A stretch of 18,969 nucleotides of DNA, taken from Flavobacteriaceae bacterium. GTDB lineage: Bacteria; Bacteroidota; Bacteroidia; Flavobacteriales; Flavobacteriaceae. How positions within the stretch are numbered: the first letter of the stretch is position 1; each line of letters starts with the position of its first letter. The position numbers and the translations under genes are program-made. Shown here in pieces: positions 1-7,707 of the stretch. The notes below the pieces were generated by a model, which made no database searches, was not told the DNA's origin, and saw nothing but the letters and a program-made list of their open reading frames with translations. The stretch is taken from positions 1-18,969 of the forward strand of contig JAENXB010000027.1 in assembly GCA_016649785.1 (NCBI GenBank). The letters run 5' to 3'.

Positions 1-1221
1 CCCTGCACTTAAATAGCTGTCTTCATTTAACCGATACCACACCCCTGCGGTGAGATAATGACCAGAATAATCGCCGGCAAGATTTACCATTGCATCCCCA
101 AAAAGTTCCAGGGGACCAAAGTTGTTGGAATATTCGCCTCCCACAGCATAGTTTTCACCAACAAATCTATTGGTGATGTCCTGGTCTTCTAAAAACAGCA
201 GCGAATTATAGCCGTAGTTATAATGTGAGATTCCTGCCTTTCCGGCCAATTTCCCGAGGGTGGGGTTTTGAAAAGAAAGGGAAACCACGTTGTTGATATG
301 CCTAAGCTTCACCTCGTCCCGCAAGTTGCTGTTGCGAAACGACTCTCCAAAAAACCCTTCCGGTGCGTCCTGGCGAAAAATATATTTTTTGTCGCTAAAA
401 TCAAGAACATTCTTTATAGTAACTTTATTTTGGGTGCCCTGCACAATATCATATTCCTGATTTAAATAGAAACGCTTGCCAAACAGGACATTTTCTGCAT
501 TTTCGAATTTAACTTCCAAAAGCGATCTGTCTTCAAATTCGGGTTCTTTGATAATATATTGCTGTAAGGCCTGCTCATTTAATCCGCCATTTTCCCTGTT
601 CAGGAGATCCTGGGATACAAAATGGGTTTTTAAACGGTATCTTTTGTTTAAGGTGTTATAACTTAAGGTCGCCCTAAAATTACCGGTACTTGTAAGGCTG
701 TTTTGATATTTTCCAAGGGATCGCAATCCTCTATAGGCTATTGAAAAATTAATTCTTTCTGAAGTATTGATCGTAAAAAATGCGTCCAGGTTTTGTCCCT
801 GCTCCGGGACCGTTTTAAAATATAGTTCGGTTAAAGGCGTGGGAACTTCGTAATACTTGATATCCCTGGCTTCCATAAAATTAAAATGCCTTGCCCTAGC
901 CCCCAATTCGGGGATGAGTTCTTCTCCCTTTAAATTATAGGCAAGGGAATTATAAGTTTGCCCAATATTGTTAAAAGACAGCAATTCAAAGTTATCTTTT
1001 CTGAGATAATTGAATTTATAATCCTTTTGGATGCTAAGGGTTGTATCCACAAAAGTGGAGTCTCCCTGAACGCTTATAATTTTATAGGCGGTAATTAAGG
1101 GTTTTTGAAGGGAATCCTTTTGAATTGGCCGCTTTTGGCCCATATCCCTTGAAGGTCTTTGCTGGGCAAAGAAAACAAATGGGCAGATAAATAAAAATAC
1201 CAGAATAATTACTCGCTTCAT
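1..1221 (-). CDS. Putative outer-membrane porin (Porin_10-like), 5' part only
   Basis: The frame is open from an ATG at 1221 down to base 1 (407 codons), so the C-terminus lies outside the window. The product begins with a classic Sec signal peptide (MKRVIILVFLFICPFVFFAQ, cleavage probably after FAQ) and then a polar segment rich in Q, K and P. The body is alternating polar/aromatic strands, as expected of an outer-membrane beta-barrel. The segment YYEVPTPLTELYFKT and the later NLDAFFTINTSERINFSIAYRG recall the 'putative porin' family (Pfam Porin_10) that is common in Flavobacteriia; this is recognition from memory, not a search. Substrate is unknown. A TAnnTTTG-type promoter box sits about 20 bp upstream of the start. 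It is separated from the SusCD operon behind it by about 220 bp and that operon's terminator, so it is probably transcribed alone or with genes to the left. Confidence 0.8.
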   Translation of the reverse strand, partial: MKRVIILVFLFICPFVFFAQQRPSRDMGQKRPIQKDSLQKPLITAYKIISVQGDSTFVDTTLSIQKDYKFNYLRKDNFELLSFNNIGQTYNSLAYNLKGEELIPELGARARHFNFMEARDIKYYEVPTPLTELYFKTVPEQGQNLDAFFTINTSERINFSIAYRGLRSLGKYQNSLTSTGNFRATLSYNTLNKRYRLKTHFVSQDLLNRENGGLNEQALQQYIIKEPEFEDRSLLEVKFENAENVLFGKRFYLNQEYDIVQGTQNKVTIKNVLDFSDKKYIFRQDAPEGFFGESFRNSNLRDEVKLRHINNVVSLSFQNPTLGKLAGKAGISHYNYGYNSLLFLEDQDITNRFVGENYAVGGEYSNNFGPLELFGDAMVNLAGDYSGHYLTAGVWYRLNEDSYLSAG

Positions 1222-1395
1222 ATTATATAATATACTACTGCAAAAGTAAAATAATAAAGTTAACCACACAGCAATGCGTCAACTACAAAACACATAAATA
1301 AAGTAAAAGCTTTAATTGATAAGTGGAAGAGAAACAGAAAATAATTAATTGAAGAAATACCACCGTCCTGAAAATTAATTATCTCAAATTTAAAC
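1222..1395. other. AT-rich intergenic stretch
   Basis: This is the gap between the porin start and the SusCD terminator. Apart from the porin promoter box at 1241-1248 I see only AT-rich DNA, with no small ORF with coding character, RNA gene or repeat. Confidence 0.6.
1241..1248 (-). promoter_or_regulatory. Bacteroidota -7 box for the porin gene
   Basis: The minus strand reads TACTTTTG, an exact match to the Bacteroidota primary-sigma -7 consensus TAnnTTTG, 19 bp before the porin ATG. No convincing TTTG -33 element is visible at the usual 19-20 bp spacing. The call rests on one box plus position. Confidence 0.4.
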
Positions 1396-1424
1396 AAAAA
1401 AAAACCGCCCAATTGGGCGGTTTT
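1396..1424 (-). terminator. Rho-independent terminator of the SusCD operon
   Basis: A perfect inverted repeat at 1401-1424 (arms AAAACCGCCC and GGGCGGTTTT around AATT) lies 18 bp past the stop of the last operon gene. On the minus strand the stem runs into an uninterrupted T tract (1404-1396). Short T runs lie on both sides, so it may also work weakly in the + direction. Confidence 0.9.
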
Positions 1425-1442
1425 AGGGAAAAAAATTTTAAT

Positions 1443-2300
1443 TTATTGATCAAGAGTAATTGTTTCTACGAACCTATCTCCCCAAGCTGTGCCATCGATA
1501 GCATTACCTCCTTGCACAAAAACCGGGTAAATTTGAATAGTCTTATTACAAGAATTCAATACCATACCTGTAGCTTTTAGGTTGTAGGGATCTTGTACAG
1601 CACCATTATAACTAGAAGTAATATAAAACTGTTCATCAATTGTCAAAGCACCCGTTTCTTCATCTACATTCAGTTTCACAGGGTCATTTGTAACAATTAC
1701 CTCTCCCCACCATCCAGTAAACCACTGAAAAGCAAGTCCGTTAATATACAAATCCCCATTTTCATCTATAGTGGTTACAACTTCCGTAGTATATCCATCT
1801 GATTCACTCCAAGATCCAGTTCCACTCCAAGTACCAACAAAATCCTCCAACACAATAGCACATTTTCTGAAAAATTCAATATTCAGAGTACTATTAGCTA
1901 AAAATATATCTGAATTTCCATCTACACCCGTAAGATTGAGAATAAGATTTCTACTACCAGATTCTGGAAGCGCATTAAAATTACCTGATACATCTAATGT
2001 GCCTAAATAAGAATTAGCAGGTACAATTAATTGACCCACAGTATATTGATCTGATGTAGCAGTAGATGAAGGATCTACCTCGAAATTAATTACTCTATCA
2101 GTTGAAGATTTGGTTGTTAAAACCACCTCTACCTGTGTACTTGCACCCTCCTCTGGAGTCGCTAATACCGCTGAAGTACTTGAAAATTGGGCCAAAGTAG
2201 GTCCATTTGCATCAATCTGAGGAATTTCATTCTGTTCACAAGAAGTGACCATAAATAAAACCGATAAAAGAAAGACACCTTTATAAATTATATTTTTCAT
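1443..2300 (-). CDS. SusE-position lipoprotein of a SusCD operon
   Basis: 285 residues. A signal peptide ends in a lipobox with Cys21 (MVTSC), followed by acidic/polar EQNE, compatible with outer-membrane surface export. Residues about 38-145 look like a Calx-beta/immunoglobulin-like module (TQVEVVLTTKSSTDRVINFEV, then SRNLILNLTGVDG). Residues about 150-285 form a separate beta-rich, Trp-rich domain (VGTWSGTGSWSES; FQWFTGWWGE) that may be lipocalin-like. Cys147 and Cys251 could form a disulfide. It is the third gene of the operon, 19 nt after susD and directly before the terminator, the place usually held by SusE/SusF-type surface glycan- or ligand-binding lipoproteins. Function is inferred from position and topology; I do not recognise the family with certainty, and the ligand is unknown. 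Confidence 0.8.
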   Translation of the reverse strand: MKNIIYKGVFLLSVLFMVTSCEQNEIPQIDANGPTLAQFSSTSAVLATPEEGASTQVEVVLTTKSSTDRVINFEVDPSSTATSDQYTVGQLIVPANSYLGTLDVSGNFNALPESGSRNLILNLTGVDGNSDIFLANSTLNIEFFRKCAIVLEDFVGTWSGTGSWSESDGYTTEVVTTIDENGDLYINGLAFQWFTGWWGEVIVTNDPVKLNVDEETGALTIDEQFYITSSYNGAVQDPYNLKATGMVLNSCNKTIQIYPVFVQGGNAIDGTAWGDRFVETITLDQ

Positions 2301-2319
2301 CTTAATTTTTTTTTAAATA

Positions 2320-3771
2320 TTAGTATCCAGGATTCTGTTCCATATTAGGATTTGCATTAATCTCATCTTGAGGTATTGGGTACTGAAAATGATAATCTCC
2401 AGCAGCCAAAATCAATTTTCTTGGAGGCTGTCCAGATCCATCTATAATATCACCATTATTCGAGCGAACAATTGATTCACCTAGCCTTTTAATGTCAAAG
2501 AATCTTGCTCCTTCGAATGCCAATTCAACTCTCCTGTTATAAAGAATGGCATCTAACAAATTCTGTCCAGATTCACCACCTGTATAGGAAGAATAGCGAA
2601 CATCCCTTAATTCATTTAAAGTTGCCAAAGCTTCACCTTCCATACCAAGTCTAAACTGAGCTTCCGCTTTATTAAGAACAACTTCTGCTACCCTCAAAAC
2701 TTTGATGTCAACCAAACCATTTACCTGACCCGGTTCACCTAGAAACTTTTTCACGGCATTGTAATCGTTACCTGCAATACTTCCAACATAAGTAAGAACA
2801 TCCAAACGTGCATCAGTAGTATCTACACTATTAATGAATTCGTAATCTACAACATACTCAGATTTTGTATCAGGTACAGTTGTTTGACTGTAAATTACAC
2901 CAACATTATTGAACCTGCTTTCTGAAGAGGTATTAACCGCCCATTGAATTAATAGACCAGCATCATTTACATCTTGATATAGTCCCGGAAGCTGATCTGC
3001 AGTAGCAAGAGGTTTACTTACTTCATTTGCAGCGTCAATTACTTTTTGGTAATCTCCATTATAAAGATAAACACGAGATAACATTCCATAAACGGCATCC
3101 CTATCCAATCGTCCTTCATTATTACTTGTACCAATAATTCCTCCAGCAGCTTCCAAATCTCCAATTATTTCCACATAGTTACTAGCTACTGTTTCACGAG
3201 CAGGTGTTGCCAAAGGGTCACCGGTGTCACCATCTTCTACTTTCATATAAACAATACCAAGAGATGAACCCGCATCTGCACTTTGGGTAGGAATTTTTCC
3301 AAATAACCTAACCAAATCAAAATGAGCTATAGCTCTTGCTGCTAATGCTTGACCTAGGATATTATCTTTATCAGGACTATCTGCTAAATTATCAATTTGT
3401 CCAATTATCAAATTTGCATCATTTACTGCTTCATAAGCTTCGCTCCAGTATAAAGATGGTGTATAACTATTAGGTGTATACTCCCAATCATACAATTGCT
3501 GATTGGACCTACGGCCAGTAGAAGCTAAAATAACGTTATCAGCTAGAATATCTGGCACACCTTGATATCCTTCATTTGGGGAATAGTAATTAAAAAATTG
3601 ACTGTATATACCATCCACACCATTCTGAAATGAAGCTACGCTATTAAAGAAAGTATCGGGACTTCCATTTATAAATGGCTCCAAATTATTTATTTCATCA
3701 TCACAACTAACAATTGCAAGTGGAATAAACAAAAGAGATAATAATTTAAATTTATTTTTCATTTTGTACAT
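2320..3771 (-). CDS. SusD-like nutrient-binding lipoprotein (RagB/SusD family)
   Basis: 483 residues. A signal peptide ends with a lipobox (Cys23, IVSC) followed by DDE, an acidic stretch typical of surface-exposed Bacteroidota lipoproteins. Family hallmarks are the TPR-like N-terminal half (EAYEAVNDANLIIGQID; AARAIAHFDLVRLFG), VLRVAEVVLNKAEAQFRLG, the RRVELAFEGARFFDIKRLG segment near the C-terminus, and the terminal NPNMEQNPGY. SusD-like proteins cap the SusC barrel and capture the substrate outside the cell. It starts 11 nt after the susC stop, so the two are translationally close. Two ATGs fit (3771 and 3762); the second gives the more usual MKNKFK signal start, and both have A-rich upstream sequence. 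Substrate cannot be predicted because no enzyme is encoded alongside. Confidence 0.93.
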   Translation of the reverse strand: MYKMKNKFKLLSLLFIPLAIVSCDDEINNLEPFINGSPDTFFNSVASFQNGVDGIYSQFFNYYSPNEGYQGVPDILADNVILASTGRRSNQQLYDWEYTPNSYTPSLYWSEAYEAVNDANLIIGQIDNLADSPDKDNILGQALAARAIAHFDLVRLFGKIPTQSADAGSSLGIVYMKVEDGDTGDPLATPARETVASNYVEIIGDLEAAGGIIGTSNNEGRLDRDAVYGMLSRVYLYNGDYQKVIDAANEVSKPLATADQLPGLYQDVNDAGLLIQWAVNTSSESRFNNVGVIYSQTTVPDTKSEYVVDYEFINSVDTTDARLDVLTYVGSIAGNDYNAVKKFLGEPGQVNGLVDIKVLRVAEVVLNKAEAQFRLGMEGEALATLNELRDVRYSSYTGGESGQNLLDAILYNRRVELAFEGARFFDIKRLGESIVRSNNGDIIDGSGQPPRKLILAAGDYHFQYPIPQDEINANPNMEQNPGY

Positions 3772-3782
3772 TTTATTTTTTG

Positions 3783-6700
3783 TTAAAAACTTAATTCAAT
3801 ACCTACAGTATACGATTTGGTCTGTGGATAACTATACAAGGAATATTGTCCAGGGATAAAATCAGCATCTGCCGGGTCAGAAGATTCAGCAGAACCAATA
3901 CCAATTTCAGGATCACCATGATAATCTGTGAACGTAAGGATGTTTTGTCCTGTTGCAAAAGCCCTAAAGGAGTCAATTCCAAATCCTTCTAACCATTTGC
4001 TAGGAATACTGTAATCCAAGGTTAAATTTCTTAATCTTATATAGTCCCCTTTTTCCAAGAACCTAGTTGATGTCTGATCAGCAGTTCCTTGATATATTGG
4101 ATTTGGTTGAACATTTTGATCTCCCGGTTGTCTCCAATAGTTGGATGCTTCTACATATTGATTCCCGTTGATACTAGCAATTTCAACGCCATTCTCGTAC
4201 TGGTAATTCACAATATAATTACCTGCTTTATACACAAAATCAGCTCTTAATCCTAAACCATGATATTTAAAAGAAGTATAAAAACCACCTTCAATATCTG
4301 CGTTCGGAGATTTATCTTTCAATAAAACGGAGAAAGAATCACTATACTCACTAGTTAAATTGTCTTCGGCATCTAAATAAAGAGGTTGACCATTTGCTGG
4401 ATTTACACCGGCATAACGAGGAAGATAATAAGAATTCACTTCTTCACCTTCCCTTAAGATGGTATTACCTCTAATAATATCAGATCCATCAACAAGATTG
4501 TTCACTTTGTTATCTAAGAATGCGATATTTCCACCAATGGTCCAGATTAAATCAGAATTACGGATGATATTTCCATTTAAGGATATTTCGTAACCCGTAT
4601 TCTGAATTTCTCCAATATTACTCAAGATAGCATTATCTTCATCCCCTACCGTAAAAGAAATAGGACGGTTTAAAAGAAGCTCTTGAGAACTTTTTTGGTA
4701 ATAATCCACAACTCCAGAAAGTCTACTATTAAAGAAAGCAAATTCTACACCTACATCAAAAATTGCCTGTGATTCCCATTGAATTTGAGGGTTTCCAGTT
4801 CCTAAAGAAATAGCTGTTGTAGACCCGTTATAGGTACCAAATCCTAATAAATCGAGATAGTTAAAATCTCCAATGTTTTGGTTACCAGCTGTACCATAAG
4901 AGGCTCTTAGTTTAAGCTCGTTAAATGCAGAATTTTGCATAAAATCTTCTTTTATAATATTCCATGCCGCACTCCCACTATAAAAATAACCATATTTATT
5001 GTCTGGTCCAAATCTTGTAGAACCATCTCTTCTTATTGATCCAGATAAGATGTATTTTCCATCATAGTTATAGTCCAAGAATAATCCTTGAGAAAACAAT
5101 CTACTTCTTTCTTCAGTACTCCCTGCAGATGTAGCTTCTGCCGCAACATCTTGATATGGAATGCTTGGTGAAGGAAATCCCCTACTAGTTGCGAAAAGGT
5201 CGGTATAGATGTTCTCATTATATTCCAAAAGGAAGCTAGCGGACAAATTATGTAACTCATTAAATGATGTAGAATACGTTAATATGTTATTAATGTTATA
5301 TTCAAAATCTTCTGAGAAATTATCAGTTTGTGTTCCAGGAAAGTTGGCATCACCAACTATTGAGTTAAGAACTCCTCCAGCAAGTGATCTAGTTGTTCTG
5401 TTATATCTATTAGCTGTTGCACCTACAGTAAATCTGTTGGTGAAATGATCAGATAGTTTCATATCTGCATAAACACTACTAATAATCAAGAAATTTCTAT
5501 TGTCTTCCGGTTCCGTTTGTAAAGCTTTAGCTATAGGAAATCCTTGCGTGGTTGAATTATAAATTTTAGTGCCATCTGGATTAAAAAGAAAATCACCGTT
5601 AGCATCCCTTTTAAAAACAGGCTCGTAAGGGTTATAACTGTACATTGCCGCAAATGGGTTTTGAACGTTATTTCTATCTCTCGGTAAATCTGTGGTACTT
5701 CGAGATATTGATAAATTTTCACCAATTTCTAACCAATCTTTTGCTTTGAACGAAGTATTAAGTCTCGCAGAAATTCTTTCAAAACCATCTATATTATCAA
5801 CTATACCTGAGTTTTTATCATATCCCACAGATAAAAAGTAAGAAAATTTATCATCTGCACCAGAAAACGACAATGAATTAGACTGAATATATGAATCTCT
5901 CAAAAGAGCATCTTGCCAATCAGTATCCAGAGATCTCAGTATATCCAATTCTTCTGAACTTGCAGTTGCTCCTGGTAAACTTTGAGCAGCACTTACACCT
6001 AGAGCAGCAAATTCCCTCTCTAGATCCAATTTTTGAGAAGCATTCATCATATCGTAATTGATATCATCTATTTTGGAAGCAGAACCAATGGAAGATCTAA
6101 AAGTAATTTTACCTTCTCCCAATTTTCCTTTTTTGGTAGTTATCAATACTACTCCATTAGCCCCTCTAGAACCATATTTAGATACCGTTGCTGCATCCTT
6201 AAGGATTGACAAGCTTTCGATATCCTGAGGATTGATGTTACTTACATCTGCAGCATCAATAGGTGTTCCATCAACTACATAAAGTGGAGCTGAAGATGCG
6301 TTTATAGAACCAGTTCCCCTAATCTGAACGAAGGCGGTTTGACCGGGTCTTCCATTAGCGGCAGTTACTTGTACCCCAGCTGCTTTTCCCTGTAAAATGT
6401 TATCAACACTAGTTGAAGGAACAAAATTCCCGATAGTTTCCGCACTTACCGTCGAAACTGCCGAGGTAGAAAGCTCTCTAGTAGTAGCACCATAACCTAC
6501 CACAATCACTTCACTAAGCGCTGCAGCATCTACATTTAAAACTATGTTAATTTGAGTTTTAACACCCACTGCGATAGTCTGCGTAGAAAAACCTACATAA
6601 GAAAACGTTAATTTGTCATTTGCGGTGGTTTTAATGGTATAGTTACCATCAAAATCTGATTGCGTTCCTTGGTTTGTACCTTGTACAATAACGTTAACAC

Positions 6701-6821
6701 CAGGAAGGGGCAAGCCCGCTTCGTCGCTTACCGTTCCAGTAACGTTTTTTTCCTGTGCAAAACTTAATTGCACGACTAACGCTAGAAAAAGCGTTAAAAA
6801 TCCATGTAATCTTTTTTTCAT
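3783..6821 (-). CDS. SusC/RagA-family TonB-dependent outer-membrane transporter
   Basis: 1012 residues from the ATG at 6821. The frame extends to a TTG at 6851, but the ATG directly begins a standard signal peptide (MKKRLHGFLTLFLALVVQLS, cut after FAQ). Order: carboxypeptidase-regulatory-like beta-sandwich (about 26-97), TonB-box/plug entry SEVIVVGYG (103-111), plug domain to about 235 with SSAPLYVVDGTPID and YGSRGANGVVLITTKKGK, then a 22-strand-type barrel ending in YTVGIELSF with a terminal Phe. There is no STN domain, so it is not an obvious FecA-like transducer to an anti-sigma factor. It forms a SusCD complex with the next gene to import a ligand with TonB energy. No Bacteroidota promoter box with good spacing is visible in the 166-bp divergent gap to rnhB. 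There is no adjacent glycoside hydrolase, peptidase, ECF sigma/anti-sigma or hybrid two-component gene. Confidence 0.95.
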   Translation of the reverse strand: MKKRLHGFLTLFLALVVQLSFAQEKNVTGTVSDEAGLPLPGVNVIVQGTNQGTQSDFDGNYTIKTTANDKLTFSYVGFSTQTIAVGVKTQINIVLNVDAAALSEVIVVGYGATTRELSTSAVSTVSAETIGNFVPSTSVDNILQGKAAGVQVTAANGRPGQTAFVQIRGTGSINASSAPLYVVDGTPIDAADVSNINPQDIESLSILKDAATVSKYGSRGANGVVLITTKKGKLGEGKITFRSSIGSASKIDDINYDMMNASQKLDLEREFAALGVSAAQSLPGATASSEELDILRSLDTDWQDALLRDSYIQSNSLSFSGADDKFSYFLSVGYDKNSGIVDNIDGFERISARLNTSFKAKDWLEIGENLSISRSTTDLPRDRNNVQNPFAAMYSYNPYEPVFKRDANGDFLFNPDGTKIYNSTTQGFPIAKALQTEPEDNRNFLIISSVYADMKLSDHFTNRFTVGATANRYNRTTRSLAGGVLNSIVGDANFPGTQTDNFSEDFEYNINNILTYSTSFNELHNLSASFLLEYNENIYTDLFATSRGFPSPSIPYQDVAAEATSAGSTEERSRLFSQGLFLDYNYDGKYILSGSIRRDGSTRFGPDNKYGYFYSGSAAWNIIKEDFMQNSAFNELKLRASYGTAGNQNIGDFNYLDLLGFGTYNGSTTAISLGTGNPQIQWESQAIFDVGVEFAFFNSRLSGVVDYYQKSSQELLLNRPISFTVGDEDNAILSNIGEIQNTGYEISLNGNIIRNSDLIWTIGGNIAFLDNKVNNLVDGSDIIRGNTILREGEEVNSYYLPRYAGVNPANGQPLYLDAEDNLTSEYSDSFSVLLKDKSPNADIEGGFYTSFKYHGLGLRADFVYKAGNYIVNYQYENGVEIASINGNQYVEASNYWRQPGDQNVQPNPIYQGTADQTSTRFLEKGDYIRLRNLTLDYSIPSKWLEGFGIDSFRAFATGQNILTFTDYHGDPEIGIGSAESSDPADADFIPGQYSLYSYPQTKSYTVGIELSF

Positions 6822-6987
6822 TTGGTTGTTTTTTGAATTAGCTTGCGTCAAAAATCACAATAAATTCTTAATATACCTAATTTATTATGAGCTTTGAAGT
6901 GCGAATTATTAACACTACGCTAACTTGTAGATGCATTATCTTCGAAAAGGTTGCGTGGGTTACTTATAAAAACGTTAAAATATTCCA

Positions 6988-7584
6988 ATGTTGTTGAATT
7001 CTTATATAAAAACAGGAATGGAGGCTGGTACTGATGAGGCCGGTCGCGGATGTCTCGCAGGGCCTGTTACCGCTGCGGCCGTGATACTTCCAAGGCGATT
7101 TAAAAACCTGCTTTTAAACGATTCCAAAATTGTCTCTAGCTTAAACAGAAAAATTTTAAAAAAAATTATTGAAAAAGAAGCTCTTGGGTATTCAGTGAAA
7201 TTTATTGACAATGTTAAAATAGATGAAATTAACATTTTAAATGCCTCTATCCTGGCAATGCACCATTGCATAGACGACTTAGAAACGCCCCCGTCACATA
7301 TTCTGGTGGATGGAAATCGTTTTAAACCCTATACAAGCATTCCCCATTTGTGCGTAATCAAAGGCGATGGGAAATATATGAACATCGCGGCAGCCTCCAT
7401 TCTCGCAAAAACATATCGGGATGCTTATATGGAAAGGATACATCTGGAATTCCCAATGTACAACTGGAAACAGAATAAAGGATATGGCACGGCCGAGCAT
7501 CGCGCCGCCATTATCAAGTACGGCATCACAAAATACCACCGACTTAGTTTCAGGCTTTACCCTGACTTGTTGAAACCTTTATAG
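6988..7584 (+). CDS. rnhB: Ribonuclease HII
   Basis: 198 residues, normal for RNase HII. It cleaves the RNA strand of RNA-DNA hybrids and nicks 5' of single ribonucleotides misincorporated in DNA. The signature GTDEAGRGCLAGPV sits at 14-27 with catalytic Asp16 and Glu17. Asp108 (HILVDGNRF) and Asp145 (AAASILAKTYRDAYM) complete the four-acid metal site, matching E. coli D16/E17/D108/D126 in order. The LNDSK motif (43-47) and GYGTAEH (165-171) are also typical. The ATG at 6988 gives the expected short lead-in. It is transcribed away from susC. The following lipoprotein gene is on the same strand, but the 123-bp repeat-filled gap makes co-transcription uncertain. Confidence 0.96.
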   Translation: MLLNSYIKTGMEAGTDEAGRGCLAGPVTAAAVILPRRFKNLLLNDSKIVSSLNRKILKKIIEKEALGYSVKFIDNVKIDEINILNASILAMHHCIDDLETPPSHILVDGNRFKPYTSIPHLCVIKGDGKYMNIAAASILAKTYRDAYMERIHLEFPMYNWKQNKGYGTAEHRAAIIKYGITKYHRLSFRLYPDLLKPL

Positions 7585-7586
7585 AT

Positions 7587-7645
7587 ATGAGTTATGAGTT
7601 CTAAGGTTTTTTGATTTTTAAATTTTAAATTTGGATTTTGGGAAA
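7587..7645 (+). repeat. Degenerate 7-nt periodic tract between rnhB and the lipoprotein gene
   Basis: Two exact ATGAGTT units (7587-7600) begin a stretch that can be read in heptads as far as 7645. These include two TTAAATT units (7618-7631) flanked by the related TTGATTT and TGGATTT. It immediately precedes the CGAATT-type block. The sequence also contains TAAATTTG (7626-7633), a formal match to the -7 promoter box, but this is low-complexity DNA and no -33 element is spaced correctly. Confidence 0.5.
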
Positions 7646-7649
7646 AACT

Positions 7650-7684
7650 CGAATTACACGAATTAAAACGAATTACGCGGATTG
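7650..7684. repeat. CGAATTACA-type short repeat block
   Basis: Three CGAATT units and one CGGATT unit are spaced 9, 10 and 9 nt apart. Read on the minus strand they give TTCGTGTAATTCG, the same skeleton as blocks elsewhere in this window (11021-11045, 11141-11171, 11291-11318, 13411-13463, 18488-18513). Confidence 0.55.
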
Positions 7685-7707
7685 GAATTTAGAATAAATA
7701 TAAACTT

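Noticed and set aside
6822..6851. Longer SusC N-terminus starting at a TTG at 6851
   Set aside because: It would put ten polar residues (TQANSKNNQ) ahead of a normal signal peptide; the ATG at 6821 gives a standard Sec signal.
6852..6987. Promoters for susC and rnhB in the divergent gap
   Set aside because: Only TATCTTCG (6937-6944) comes close to the -7 consensus, with no -33 element at the right distance. No minus-strand box is convincing, so none is called.
7626..7633. TAAATTTG as promoter of the large lipoprotein gene
   Set aside because: It matches TAnnTTTG but lies inside AT-rich heptad DNA where such matches arise easily, and no -33 element is spaced correctly.
7650..7684. CRISPR-like array in the short repeats
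   Set aside because: Units are 6-10 nt with no unique spacers and no cas genes; the same holds for the blocks at 11141, 13411 and 18488.
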